64,000 bases of DNA from Flavobacterium lacus (GTDB taxonomy: Bacteria; Bacteroidota; Bacteroidia; Flavobacteriales; Flavobacteriaceae). The notes under the pieces are model-generated. The model was not told where the DNA came from. It ran no database searches and saw only the letters and a program-made list of their open reading frames with translations. The stretch lies in NCBI RefSeq assembly GCF_003268815.1, contig NZ_QLSV01000008.1, forward strand, positions 120,291-184,290, given 5' to 3'. A program made the translations under genes and the position numbers. Positions 25,044 to 35,108 of the stretch are shown piece after piece; position 1 is the first letter of the stretch, and every line of letters begins with the position of its first letter.

Positions 25044-25526
25044 TTACATGGCTTCTCGGTTGAGTCTGTTCTCTGCTAACTTATTCAACTTCTCATTAGC
25101 ACCATATTCTTCATCCAGCGTTTTCTGCAGTTTAGCAGCGACATCATCATAACCTAACTCTTTTGCGTATCTAACAACCGTTCCGTAGCCTGAAATTTCG
25201 TAATGTTCTACTCTTTGCGCCTCAGCAATTAGGCCGGCATCCATCAAATTTTTATCTTCTGCTTCTTTCATAAAACTTTCCGCCTCAGCAATCAAACCTT
25301 TCATGGCTTTACAAGTTTCACCGTCGGTAGAGATGCTCATGCTGGCACAAACTTCTTCCAAACGTTTTTGGTGTTCTTTGGTTTCTTCTAAATGGTCTTC
25401 AAAAGCTTTTTTTAACTTGCTGTCATTTGCTTTTTCAACCATTTTTGGCAGGGCTACCAACAACTGACTTTCTGCACTAAACAAATCTTTTAATTGGTGT
25501 TCAAATAAATCTTTTAACGTCTTCAT
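25044..25526 (-). CDS. DUF892 ferritin-like protein (YciE/YciF family)
   Basis: The protein has 160 residues, nearly all helical. It opens with LKDLFEHQLKDLFSAESQL, the family signature, and carries spaced Glu/His ligands (HLEETKEHQ, EAQRVEHYEISGYG, LDEEYGANEKL) compatible with a dinuclear metal site. DUF892 proteins are stress-induced, ferritin-like and of unclear chemistry. It neighbours another helix-bundle protein and KatE on the same strand, so a shared oxidative or osmotic stress response is likely. Confidence 0.88.
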   Translation of the reverse strand: MKTLKDLFEHQLKDLFSAESQLLVALPKMVEKANDSKLKKAFEDHLEETKEHQKRLEEVCASMSISTDGETCKAMKGLIAEAESFMKEAEDKNLMDAGLIAEAQRVEHYEISGYGTVVRYAKELGYDDVAAKLQKTLDEEYGANEKLNKLAENRLNREAM

Positions 25527-25651
25527 AGTATATGTTTTTTGTTTATATGATAAAAGTAGTCCGAAATCACAGTGCGGATTAATCGTAAAACTTTAATTCT
25601 TAACGCAAATGGAATAACCTATACTTCAGTTGATCTTCATACTTCATTTGT

Positions 25652-26101
25652 TTACTTACAGTAATAATAAAAAATCGTATTATGGTTCAAATCATTTTCA
25701 ATACACTCTTTTTGCAATGTCAGAAGTACCCGTGTAGAGGGTCGAAGAACCAATGTTAATAAAGCATCATATTTCTTTATAATCTCTTGTTGATCATCGA
25801 TGATTTTGCGTAAAATTTTTTCATCATCACAAGTCGAAAAAAACCAATTAAAGTCAAACCATATCTCACGAGCGTAGGCACTTATGCTGTGATTGTTATC
25901 TTTTGGATACTTTAAAAAATCTAATTCTCCCATAAATTCTGACACAAACTCTTTACTTTCCAACGACTTCCGATGAAAAAATAATTTAATATCACTCTTA
26001 GACGAATGGATGGCCGCAATCATAAATCCCCTCTCGTTTTCCTGGAGTGATACTAATAACATTTTTAATTCTTCACAAAGTATTTTGTCTTTTTCCGTCA
26101 T
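25652..26101 (-). CDS. PA2169-like/DUF2383 four-helix-bundle protein
   Basis: The protein has 149 residues, all alpha-helical. The layout is a first helix with NERGFMIAAIHSSKSDIKLFF, a second with KEFVSEFMGELDFL, a Trp/Phe-rich third (AREIWFDFNWFF) and a fourth (KIIDDQQEIIKKYDALL). This is the pattern of the DUF2383 (PA2169) ferritin-like bundle: a first helix that usually faces a metal or dimer interface, and a conserved W-D/N-W region. The function is unknown. It lies just after katE on the same strand with a 44-base gap and may share its transcript. Confidence 0.6.
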   Translation of the reverse strand: MTEKDKILCEELKMLLVSLQENERGFMIAAIHSSKSDIKLFFHRKSLESKEFVSEFMGELDFLKYPKDNNHSISAYAREIWFDFNWFFSTCDDEKILRKIIDDQQEIIKKYDALLTLVLRPSTRVLLTLQKECIENDLNHNTIFYYYCK

Positions 26102-26145
26102 AATTTTTTTTACTTAATTCAATAACCAAGTAGAGTGCAGCAGTC

Positions 26146-28278
26146 TTATACCGGTATATTTTTAGCCACTTCAATTCTGTCCCAATTTCGGTGTTTCGCA
26201 ATTGCTTTTATAAACTCAATTGGATTTTGATTAATTAAAACTGCTTTGTCATCTTTATGTTTTGCTACATAAGTTTCATCTAGAATACTTCCACCTTCCT
26301 CATTCACTGCAATGGCTTTGCAATGTTTAAAAGCTTCATTAATGAACTTCAAAAATTTAGCCTCTTGTTTTATTTTATCAATTGCTTTCTTACCACCCGG
26401 GATAAATACCGCATCAAACAAGACGCTTTCGGTTGTTGTAATCGATGCATCTACAGCATATTCCATATTTTCGTCGCAGATAACAACTCCACCATGGGGT
26501 GCAATCAATTTCAGAACTGCTCCCTCTTTTTCTAATGCATCGGCCATTCTTTTATAATGCTGCATCGAAAATCCATCTGCCACCAAAACAGCGATTTGTC
26601 TGGTTGCAATACTATCAAATTTCGTATTGGCTTGGCTCAATTTTGGCGATTGATTTAGATAATTCTTTTGGGCCGGCGGTTGCTGTCTTTCAACCTCTGC
26701 ATCAGCACCAATAGCCTGATTTACGGGTTGTTCAATTGCATCAGGGATTTTTAAACCTAATCCCGCTGCTACTTCAGCGGCCAAATCGGTATCAATTTGT
26801 GCAATCAACCAAAGCATTCGCTCCTTGATGTATTCATGCTCACATTTTCCTAATTCAAACGTATAAGCTTCCGCAACATGTTGTTGTTCCCATTTTGCTA
26901 AACTTCTATAAAATAATGCCGGTTGCGAAAAATGATCATTAAAACTTTCACTGCGTTCCCTTATTTTTTTAGCGTCAATTTTTTCTTCATACGAATGAAA
27001 TGCTCCCTCCGAAATTTTTGACAAATGAGGACAACCGCCACCCAGTGAATTTGGAAAATAAGCTGTTTGTCCTTTCGGAATTTCCGTTTGCATCATACCG
27101 TCACGTTGATTATTGTGTGTTTCAACAATGGGGCGGTTAATTGGAATTTGGTTAAAATTAGGTCCACCCAAACGTGAAAGCTGCGTATCTCGGTATGAAA
27201 ATAACCTTCCTTGCAATAAAGGATCGTTTGTAAAATCAATGCCGGGCACAATATGACCCGGTAAAAAAGCAACTTGTTCTGTTTCGGCAAAGAAATTTTC
27301 AGGGTTTCTGTTTAACGTCATTTTTCCGATAATTTGAACAGGAACCATTTCTTCCGGAATTAATTTTGTTGGATCCAATAAATCAAATTCAAATTTAAAC
27401 TCATCGGCTTGCGGCACGATTTGAACGCCAAATTCCCATTGCGGAAATTGTCCGGATTCTATCGCATCCCACAAATCACGTCGGTGAAAATCGGGGTCGG
27501 CTCCATTGATTTTTACGGCCTCATCCCAAGTTACAGAGTGCACACCCAAAATTGGTTTCCAATGAAATTTCACAAAATGGGCTTCACCTTCCTCATTAAT
27601 CAAACGAAAAGTATGAATCCCAAAACCTTCCATCATTCGAAAACTTCGCGGAATTGCCCTGTCGCTCATGGCCCAAATATGGTTGTGAAGTGTTTCGGTT
27701 GACCGCGAAATAAAATCATAAAAAGTATCATGAGCTGCCGCCGCTTGCGGAATTTCTCTATTTGGCTCCGGTTTAACCGCATGAATGATATCCGGAAATT
27801 TCATTGCATCTTGAATAAAAAAGATGGGCATATTGTTTCCAACCAAATCCCAAGTTCCTTCTTCCGTATAAAATTTTACAGCAAAACCCCGCACATCTCG
27901 GGCCAAATCCGCTGAACCTTTTGAACCTGCAACGGTTGAAAACCGGACAAAAACAGGTGTTTTTCTTTTCAAATCATTAAAGATCCCCGCTTTACTAAAT
28001 TGCGGAATGCTTGCAGTAAGTTCAAACACGCCATGTGCACCGCTACCTCGCGCGTGCACAATGCGTTCCGGAATGCGTTCATGGTCAAAACTGGTGATTT
28101 TTTCACGCAGAAGAAAATCTTCTAAGAGTGTGGCACCCCGTTCGCCGGATTTGAGTGAATTATTGGTGTCATTCACTTTTAAACCTTGGTTGGTGGTTAA
28201 TATTTTACCGTCGCCATCTTTATGATGCATTTTTAAATCGGTTATTTTTTGATTTTCCGGCTTATTTTTTTCAGACAT
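26146..28278 (-). CDS. katE: Large-subunit monofunctional catalase HPII with C-terminal DJ-1/PfpI domain
   Basis: The protein has 710 residues. The catalase core has IPERIVHARGSGAHG (active-site His), RFSTVAGSKGS, GNNMPIFFIQDAMKFPD (Asn), and the heme-ligand Tyr motif GRLFSYRDTQLSRLG. Residues of about 545-705 are the extra flavodoxin/DJ-1-like domain (QIAVLVADGF, VFIPGGKKAI) that marks clade 2 large catalases. It breaks down hydrogen peroxide in the cytoplasm. It sits in the stress gene group, with an AraC regulator transcribed from the same strand 212 bases upstream. Confidence 0.95.
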   Translation of the reverse strand: MSEKNKPENQKITDLKMHHKDGDGKILTTNQGLKVNDTNNSLKSGERGATLLEDFLLREKITSFDHERIPERIVHARGSGAHGVFELTASIPQFSKAGIFNDLKRKTPVFVRFSTVAGSKGSADLARDVRGFAVKFYTEEGTWDLVGNNMPIFFIQDAMKFPDIIHAVKPEPNREIPQAAAAHDTFYDFISRSTETLHNHIWAMSDRAIPRSFRMMEGFGIHTFRLINEEGEAHFVKFHWKPILGVHSVTWDEAVKINGADPDFHRRDLWDAIESGQFPQWEFGVQIVPQADEFKFEFDLLDPTKLIPEEMVPVQIIGKMTLNRNPENFFAETEQVAFLPGHIVPGIDFTNDPLLQGRLFSYRDTQLSRLGGPNFNQIPINRPIVETHNNQRDGMMQTEIPKGQTAYFPNSLGGGCPHLSKISEGAFHSYEEKIDAKKIRERSESFNDHFSQPALFYRSLAKWEQQHVAEAYTFELGKCEHEYIKERMLWLIAQIDTDLAAEVAAGLGLKIPDAIEQPVNQAIGADAEVERQQPPAQKNYLNQSPKLSQANTKFDSIATRQIAVLVADGFSMQHYKRMADALEKEGAVLKLIAPHGGVVICDENMEYAVDASITTTESVLFDAVFIPGGKKAIDKIKQEAKFLKFINEAFKHCKAIAVNEEGGSILDETYVAKHKDDKAVLINQNPIEFIKAIAKHRNWDRIEVAKNIPV

Positions 28279-28490
28279 AGTCTTTTGTATTATGGTTTAT
28301 AAAAATAATAATGGTACAGTATAAAAAATACGTATTAAGGGCAATTTCCAATAATTTTAGAGATGAAATTGACTCTAAAGAATTAATAATGAACTCAAAA
28401 GAATTTTTAATTATATTAAATAGGAATAGCAACAGAAAAACGCTCTTTTCTGTATGCTACAAACGCCTAGAGGTTTACTTAAAACAATTT

Positions 28491-29507
28491 CTAAACTGTA
28501 ACGCTAACTGCGTTTTGATTACTTTTATAGTGCTTTGGACTACAGTTGTACTTTTCTTTAAAGATTTTTGAAAAATAACTTCTACTGGTCAATCCAACAC
28601 TGTAGACAATTTCAGAAATATTGAGTTCTGTTGTTCTAATTAAGTTTTCAGCTACTTCAACCCTTACATTTCTTATGTAATCGGAAACTGTTCTGTCGTG
28701 TAAAACTTTAAATCCTTGTTGAAGTTTTAGTGGAGCCAATCCGGATTTTCGGCTAAGGTATTTTAGGGTATAATTAATTTCTGGATTTTTTCTTATAAAA
28801 TGTGAAATTTCTTTAATCGCCTCCATGTTCGATTTTGTTAATGAAGTACATTGGCTTTCATCATTTAATTCATCAGCTTTGTGTTGTTCAATTTCTAAGG
28901 CCAATATCAAAAACACGTTGCTGTTAATCATCAAACTTCTAATTAAGCCATTTTGCTCGATGGCATGGAGTTCTTCTATTTTTTTTGCAATTTTTACATT
29001 GAAAGAACCAATGTAGGAATATTGCTGAACCTCAGGACAATTGAAAAATTTGTTTTTGAGTTGATTATACAACTCAATATCTGACACATTGGAAGCATCC
29101 AATGAAATAATGGAAACCTTATTGACTCTATCCTTTTTAAAGTGAAAATAGGTGTTTTTTTTGTTTTTGTTCAAAAAAATACCGGTTTGAAATTGCCCTA
29201 CTCTTTCCTTTTTATTTTTTTTATTAAAATTCTGCAGCAATTCTCCCTTTGAACAATACCCGAAATGAATGCAGTTGAAATGCTCATTTTTAAAGAGAAG
29301 CGTTGTATCCGCCTTAAAAATAATATTATATTCGATGTAGCAAATAGCGTGCTCTATCATAATTCCTGAAATAGTTCCTTCAGCATATTCATTATTTACT
29401 TGTAAAATGTATTCCTTTGTTTTTAATAACAACGAACCACCCAACTGATGTTGCAGTTGCTTGAAAATGGTGGGGAGATGAGTAGAGGTTATTTTGGCTT
29501 TCATCAA
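28491..29507 (-). CDS. AraC-family transcriptional regulator
   Basis: The protein has 338 residues. The N-terminal 210 residues are a ligand- or dimer-type region with a Lys-rich loop (NKKNKKERVGQF). The C-terminal 100 residues are a full AraC/XylS domain, with both HTH units (LKYLSRKSGLAPLKLQQGFK and ISEIVYSVGLTSRSYFSKIF) and the closing CSPKHYK. The stop lies 212 bases upstream of katE on the same strand, so it could control katE or the downstream stress genes. No effector is predictable. MMK or MK are equally possible starts. Confidence 0.88.
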   Translation of the reverse strand: MMKAKITSTHLPTIFKQLQHQLGGSLLLKTKEYILQVNNEYAEGTISGIMIEHAICYIEYNIIFKADTTLLFKNEHFNCIHFGYCSKGELLQNFNKKNKKERVGQFQTGIFLNKNKKNTYFHFKKDRVNKVSIISLDASNVSDIELYNQLKNKFFNCPEVQQYSYIGSFNVKIAKKIEELHAIEQNGLIRSLMINSNVFLILALEIEQHKADELNDESQCTSLTKSNMEAIKEISHFIRKNPEINYTLKYLSRKSGLAPLKLQQGFKVLHDRTVSDYIRNVRVEVAENLIRTTELNISEIVYSVGLTSRSYFSKIFKEKYNCSPKHYKSNQNAVSVTV

Positions 29508-29730
29508 GTGCTTACTTTTTTTTGTTTAGGAGTCTGACTGTTAGTGAGAACTAAATGCTATGGTGCGAATTTTGAAAGAAGATAAAAATACAGGTCTGAT
29601 TTTAAAGTAGTTTGCACAAATTACTTATCTAAAAACAAACATATAATGTAACAATTGTTCAAAGCAAAGTTGCAACATCAAAAATTGAAAAAATTACATA
29701 TATTTTTGAACTATTTATATATTTCTACTG

Positions 29731-30912
29731 TTAGATTAACGTTTCATTCTCTGCAGTGAGCTGACATAAAGTCGACTTGCTTAAAGGCAGAGTGAAATAA
29801 AATGAAGAGCCAGTACTTTTAGAACTCTCCACCCAAATTTTACCGCCATTTTTTTCTATAAACCCTTTCACTAACAATAGACCGATTCCAGCTCCTTTAT
29901 CTTTTTCCACTGCGATAGAAAGCAATTTTACCTGCGGAGAAAAAAGATGTTCTTGTTTATCTTTTGACATTCCAGCACCATTGTCTTTAATTTTTACAGT
30001 CATCATAGTATCACCTTCCTCTGCTGAAATCTTGATTTTTCCATCTTCGCCAGTATGTTTTAGGGCATTAGAAACCAAGTTATGAAGAATAGAATTTACC
30101 ATTTTGTCATCTGCAAAAACGGTACAGTCATCACCAACATTATTCTGAAAATCGATCGAAGTATTGACTGCCGCTTCTTTAAACGAGGTTAATGTTTTAG
30201 TAACTGCTTTTCCTAAATTAACCTCACTCGGAACAAATGCCTCTGCTGCATATTTTATGCGAGCCCATTCAACAAGATAATCTAACATTGCTAACTCATT
30301 TACAGCTGCCGAGTGAAATTCTGTTAGCAATTCTTTCATTTCGGCGGGCTCCACTGAATCATAATTAGCTTTTAAATATGCCGCACCTTGTATAATGCCA
30401 GCCAAAGGACTCCGTAAATCATGCGATAACACAGCCAATACATTTTCTTTGTGTGTATTCAGTTCTTCCAGTTCTTGTGCATATTTTTTAATCGCATCTT
30501 CAGTGGCTTTTCTTACCGTAATGTCTCTTAGAATTTTTACAAAACCAATCACTTCATCCTCTTCATTTTTTAACGGAAAAACCAAACCATCCGCATAAAA
30601 TGTTGTATTGTCTTTACGTAAATGCCACCGCACATCATTCGATCTCCCTAATTTTAAAGCGAGGTCAATTTCTAATTTTGGAACGCCATTTTTTTTGTCC
30701 TCCTCTGTAAAAATAATTTCAAATGGTTGACCAATAATTTCATCTACACTAAAATGAAATATTTTTTTGGCAGCAGAATTCCAGCTGTTAACAGTTAGAT
30801 TTTTATCGACCGTAAAAATGGCGTAATCGTCTAAACTGTCTACGATTTGACTATAAAATTCAGTATTTGGTACATATTGCTTTTTTAAAATTTTCACTTT
30901 TTTATCTATCAT
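29731..30912 (-). CDS. PAS-domain sensor histidine kinase, cytoplasmic
   Basis: The protein has 393 residues with no membrane helix. A PAS domain (DYAIFTVDKNLTVNSWNSAA with a PAC-like GFVKILRDIT) covers about residues 20-135. HisKA with LAVLSHDLRSPLAGI follows, then HATPase_c with NLVSNALKHTGE, DNGAGM and GAGIGLLLVKG. No receiver is attached and no regulator is adjacent, so it is an orphan kinase. Its start is preceded by GGGGAGG, a strong Shine-Dalgarno match that is rare in this phylum. A TAATTTTG box on the - strand at 30967-30974 is a possible promoter. Confidence 0.9.
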   Translation of the reverse strand: MIDKKVKILKKQYVPNTEFYSQIVDSLDDYAIFTVDKNLTVNSWNSAAKKIFHFSVDEIIGQPFEIIFTEEDKKNGVPKLEIDLALKLGRSNDVRWHLRKDNTTFYADGLVFPLKNEEDEVIGFVKILRDITVRKATEDAIKKYAQELEELNTHKENVLAVLSHDLRSPLAGIIQGAAYLKANYDSVEPAEMKELLTEFHSAAVNELAMLDYLVEWARIKYAAEAFVPSEVNLGKAVTKTLTSFKEAAVNTSIDFQNNVGDDCTVFADDKMVNSILHNLVSNALKHTGEDGKIKISAEEGDTMMTVKIKDNGAGMSKDKQEHLFSPQVKLLSIAVEKDKGAGIGLLLVKGFIEKNGGKIWVESSKSTGSSFYFTLPLSKSTLCQLTAENETLI

Positions 30913-31184
30913 ATCCTCCCCGTTATTTTATTTCGATTGTTCGCTGAATGCATGCGGTCGATAAAACAAAATTATCGTTCTTAAACGCCAATTTGTTATA
31001 GAATAATTGCAATATTTTACAAGTTTACAGCCATTTTTTTGATGCAGGAACGATGATACGCCATAACAATTAATTAATTGATCAAAAAAATAGTAAAAAA
31101 CACCAATTCAATTTCTCCTACAAAAGATAAAAAATGAAACATCAAGTAAATTCGCTTCACTTTTGCAAAAAACAATCCCCCTCC

Positions 31185-31262
31185 TTGCTTTGAATTGCTA
31201 AAATAAAGTGAAGTAACTTTAACCTATTCATAAATCTTAGTATCATTGTACTTTAATTGCAT
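31185..31262. repeat. 78-bp direct repeat, left copy
   Basis: The 78 bases are identical, with no gaps, to 45090-45167. The right-hand copy is the upstream region of the Crp/Fnr gene. Here the sequence after the repeat is unrelated and leads to no regulator. The repeat includes a promoter-like TTG and TAACTTTA pair. It forms the left boundary of the 13.9-kb block. Confidence 0.95.
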
Positions 31263-31373
31263 GATAGTACTTTTTTACCTAACATGTTATAAATTAAGAC
31301 GGATGTAATGTTTTCAATAGAAGAAACAGTCAATGCCTCCGCAACCGAATTTACAGTATAATTTTTCCGATTT

Positions 31374-31589
31374 TCAAAGAGCAACACTTTTGTCTATCGC
31401 CACCAACGCATTTGTAATAGCTCCTTCGGCTTTGTACTTTTCCATTAAATTAGTGTAATAATTGGCAAGGCACTGCACACAAAAATAGCTAACAGTAATT
31501 TCTTGTTCTCCGCTACTTCTGAATCTCGATAGCTCTAGCGGGACATGCTGATTTTCTGTTCCCTTTTTATTTGCTAAACAGTTGCTCAA
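31374..31589 (-). CDS. Doubtful small ORF (71 codons)
   Basis: The frame starts with TTG and has no recognisable promoter or ribosome site. The C-terminal half (YFCVQCLANYYTNLMEKYKAE in part) has a CxxC pair and reads like protein, while the N-terminal half looks random. It may be the 3' remnant of a decayed gene beside the left 78-bp repeat. No family is recognised. Confidence 0.2.
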   Translation of the reverse strand: MSNCLANKKGTENQHVPLELSRFRSSGEQEITVSYFCVQCLANYYTNLMEKYKAEGAITNALVAIDKSVAL

Positions 31590-31911
31590 CCATCACAACA
31601 ACCAAATAAAACCTGATATCTATACTTTAAAGCATACCATTTTGAAAATGACAATATCGAATAGAGATAAATACACTTTGACAAAACAATAAAAACGCAG
31701 TAAAAACTAGCTACAAGCAACGGTAAACATGCTCAATCTAAGTATCATTTTTGAAAGTAACAAATATCATATTTTTATTGAAAAATAAAGAAGACCTTCA
31801 TACCTTGTAAAAGGAATGACTATGCCACTGTAAAATAAAGAAAGTAGAGATGATAATGCCAAAATAAAGCTATGAAAACCAATTTTTCATACACTAACAA
31901 CCCGCTTTAAA

Positions 31912-34401
31912 ATGCCTATAAATCAATTTAACATAAAAGGATTAAATAGCGAACAGGTCAACTCATCGAGAGAAAAATTTGGACGCAATACACTCAACTA
32001 CAAAAAAGAAAATACCTTTTTAGATGTTTTACTTCGTATAGCAAAAGAGCCAATGACTATTTTATTGTTGGTGGCCTCTGCAATCTATTTCATAAGTGGG
32101 GAGACAGGCAATGGAATTTTTATGGTCGTGGCCATCTTATTTATTGCTTCCATTTCTTTATACCAAAACTCACGAAGCAAAAATGCACTGGAAAAATTAA
32201 AAGATTTGTCGCAACCCCATTGCAAAGTCATTCGGAACGCAACCCGTATTGAAATAAAAAGTGAAGAACTAGTAGTGGGTGATTTTCTCTTGGTAGAAGA
32301 AGGCTCCTCTATAACTGCCGATGGAACCATAGTGCAGTCCAACGATTTTTCGGTCAATGAATCGATTCTTACAGGCGAGTCACTTGCTGTCTTTAAAAAC
32401 CAAGAAGATCCGTTTATTTATAGTGGCACCATAGTAGCCAGTGGATTAGCCATTGCTGAAATTACAACGATAGGCAATGAAACCAAGTTGGGTAAAATTG
32501 GAAAAAGTTTAGAGAACATTAACGAAGAAAAAACACCTTTAGAAATTCAGGTATCTAATTTTGTCAAATGGATGGCTATCGCAGGGGCTATCATTTTTGT
32601 TCTTGTTTGGATTATTAATTATTGGCAATCTCATCACATTTTAAACAGCTTACTACAATCGCTCACATTGGCAATGAGTATATTGCCTGAAGAAATTCCG
32701 GTGGCTTTCACCACCTTTATGGCTTTGGGGGCGTGGCGATTAATGAAGCTGGGAATTGTTGTAAAGCAAACAAAAACAGTAGAAACTCTTGGAAGTGCAA
32801 CGGTGATTTGCACAGATAAAACAGGAACGATTACTGAAAACAAAATGAGTTTGGCCAAACTTTTTGTATTGAAAAACAACGCAGTAGTTCGGGCGGAAGA
32901 AGAACTAAACGACAGCGAAAAGGAGCTGATATCCTATGCAATGTGGGCAAGCGAGCCTATTCCATTTGACCCTATGGAAGTGGCATTGCACCAAGCGTAT
33001 CAAAACCAAATTAAAAATGACGACCGACCTAATTTCAAACTCGTTCACGAATACCCCTTGGGTGGAAAACCACCAATGATGACGCACATCTTTTTGGATA
33101 AGAAGGGCAACAAAATTATTGCAGCCAAAGGGGCTCCCGAAGCATTGATTCGTGTAGCTACGCTCAACAAGAATGAAATACAACAAATTCATTCCGCCAT
33201 TGAGCTTTTAGCATCCGAAGGGTATAGAGTTTTGGGCGTGGGCGTTTCAAATTTTGCGGGCGATGAATATCCTACCCAACAACAAGATTTACCGTTTGAA
33301 TTTAAGGGGATAGTTGCTTTCTACGACCCACCAAAAAAGAATATTCAACGTGTGTTGGAAGCTTTTTATACCGCAGGCATCCAAGTGAAAATTATTACAG
33401 GCGATAATGCTGCTACGACGGCCTCCATTGCAAAACAAATTGGTTTTAAAAATGCTGATAAAACCATTTCTGGCGATGAGTTGATGGCACTGTCAGAAAA
33501 GGAGTTGCCTACTCGGGTGATGGAGACTGCTATTTTTACCCGAATGTTTCCCGAAGCCAAGTTGAAAATTATCAACGCTTTAAAAGCTAATAACCAAATT
33601 GTAGCAATGACAGGCGATGGAGTCAATGATGGTCCTGCGTTAAAGGCGTCACATATTGGTATCGCCATGGGAAAGAAAGGAACTGAAATAGCCAAGCAGG
33701 CGGCTTCCTTAATTTTATTGGACGATGATTTATCCAAAATGGTGGATGCCGTGGCAATGGGAAGAAAAATATATACCAATCTGAAAAAAGCCATTCAGTA
33801 CATCATTTCTATTCATATCCCAATCATTCTAACGGTATTTATTCCATTAGCCCTTGGATGGATTTATCCAAATATTTTTTCACCCATACACATTATCTTT
33901 TTAGAGTTAATCATGGGGCCTACTTGCTCCATAATCTATGAAAATGAACCGATGGAACCAAACACCATGTCGCAAAAACCTAAACCTCTATCTGCAACAT
34001 TCTTTAATTTTAGGGAACTTTCTATTAGTATCATTCAGGGTTTATTCATTACTATGGGGACATTATCAGTTTATCAATTTGCAGTGGCAAACAATTACAA
34101 TGAAGCAATAACACGAACAATGGTTTTTACTGTTTTAATAACCGCCAATATTTTTCTCACGTTAATCAACCGTTCATTCTACTACTCCATTTTAACAACC
34201 TTGAAGTATAAAAATGATATGGTTTTGTATATCGTTTGTATTACAATCGCTCTAGTTGGCTTAATCCTATTTGTAAACCCTTTGACCGCCTTCTTTGAGT
34301 TTGAGACATTGAATTCACCTCAACTTTTAACCAGTATTTCAATTGGTTTTGTTTCTGTAATTTGGTTTGAAATAGTAAAAATAGGTAAACGAGCAAAGTA
34401 A
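31912..34401 (+). CDS. P2-type cation-transporting ATPase (PacL-like), short form
   Basis: The protein has 829 residues. It carries TGES (actuator), ILPEEIPVAF in helix M4, DKTGTITENK (phospho-Asp302), GDGVNDGPAL, and ten predicted membrane helices. The M4 PEEIP motif is of the Ca2+/Mn2+-ATPase type. In M6 the segment reads FLELIMGPTCSI where SERCA-type pumps have N-x-x-T-D, so the Asn and Asp of the second cation site are absent. Related bacterial pumps often have LELIxDP, so the Gly here is notable. The substrate is probably a divalent cation or H+, but the altered M6 makes this uncertain. It is the first gene inside the block bounded by 78-bp repeats. Confidence 0.85.
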   Translation: MPINQFNIKGLNSEQVNSSREKFGRNTLNYKKENTFLDVLLRIAKEPMTILLLVASAIYFISGETGNGIFMVVAILFIASISLYQNSRSKNALEKLKDLSQPHCKVIRNATRIEIKSEELVVGDFLLVEEGSSITADGTIVQSNDFSVNESILTGESLAVFKNQEDPFIYSGTIVASGLAIAEITTIGNETKLGKIGKSLENINEEKTPLEIQVSNFVKWMAIAGAIIFVLVWIINYWQSHHILNSLLQSLTLAMSILPEEIPVAFTTFMALGAWRLMKLGIVVKQTKTVETLGSATVICTDKTGTITENKMSLAKLFVLKNNAVVRAEEELNDSEKELISYAMWASEPIPFDPMEVALHQAYQNQIKNDDRPNFKLVHEYPLGGKPPMMTHIFLDKKGNKIIAAKGAPEALIRVATLNKNEIQQIHSAIELLASEGYRVLGVGVSNFAGDEYPTQQQDLPFEFKGIVAFYDPPKKNIQRVLEAFYTAGIQVKIITGDNAATTASIAKQIGFKNADKTISGDELMALSEKELPTRVMETAIFTRMFPEAKLKIINALKANNQIVAMTGDGVNDGPALKASHIGIAMGKKGTEIAKQAASLILLDDDLSKMVDAVAMGRKIYTNLKKAIQYIISIHIPIILTVFIPLALGWIYPNIFSPIHIIFLELIMGPTCSIIYENEPMEPNTMSQKPKPLSATFFNFRELSISIIQGLFITMGTLSVYQFAVANNYNEAITRTMVFTVLITANIFLTLINRSFYYSILTTLKYKNDMVLYIVCITIALVGLILFVNPLTAFFEFETLNSPQLLTSISIGFVSVIWFEIVKIGKRAK

Positions 34402-35108
34402 GTAGGAATAGAAAGACCGCTTTATAAAAGACGTGACCGTTGCACTAGCTTTTTGAAAAACTATCCCAAAGCGTCTGGATTAGGATTATTACAAAGAAAC
34501 AGCACCGCTACCTTACCAATCCCTTTGTGTGGTTATAGTAACACCTACAATCAACCAAAAAGTCCCATTGCTGTGAAATTCCCAATTGTCAAAGGCAAAG
34601 CACAAACGAATTGCAATGATCATCGGTGAAAAAGCTAAAAACGTTTTACGAAATAATTACCAGGTAAATGGCGAATGTGTGAATGATGCAACTCATTTGT
34701 GATATCATGTAATGCAATATAGTGTTTTAAGAAATAACTTCGTACCTCAAATTCAAACGTCCACAATACTATTAAAACAATAACAATAATAGCTTAAAAA
34801 AATAATCATTAGAATTTACTTTACATCGTAGCCGTAATTTTAATGATTGGCTGGGCAGTCGGATTTTTTGCTTTTCAAGTCGGTTGGTTTATACATTTAT
34901 TGCTTGATATTGCACTAGTTGTTAAACCCACTCAAGGCAAATGAATACCATCATTCGATGTCAATGACCTGAAAGAGAAACTTTCAAACCGACAAATTCT
35001 ATGGTGATTTTAGCTCCGCTATAGTCTTTCTGACGATAACTGAAATAAAGAATCGTACCGAACAAATAATGGAGTTCGCTCCGTTGGAACAGTTAATAAA
35101 ACATCGCA
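34402..35108. other. Intergenic region with one decayed gene
   Basis: This region holds the DUF5670 remnant (34813-34944). The other about 570 bases have stops in all frames and no RNA-like structure that I could recognise. The low coding density beside several remnants suggests degraded DNA. Confidence 0.5.
34813..34944 (+). pseudogene. DUF5670/lmo0937-family small membrane protein, start codon lost
   Basis: Reading from 34813 gives NLLYIVAVILMIGWAVGFF, then AFQVGWFIHLLLDIAL and a stop after KPTQGK. This is the small two-helix stress protein found widely in Bacteroidota. Its usual form starts MNLLYxIAVILIIGWAIGFF and ends with VLLRLIQGK or similar. Here the codon before Asn is TAG (34810-34812) instead of ATG, and the end is altered (LVVKPTQGK). 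An internal ATG could still give a 33-residue fragment. The gene is read as decayed. Confidence 0.7.

Larger units (their letters stand above)
30913..31911. other. About 1 kb with no firm gene; contains the left 78-bp repeat
   Basis: Apart from the promoter area of the PAS kinase, the 78-bp repeat at 31185-31262 and a doubtful 71-codon frame on the - strand, I see only AT-rich sequence with stops in all frames. No clear promoter for the ATPase at 31912 was found. Confidence 0.5.
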
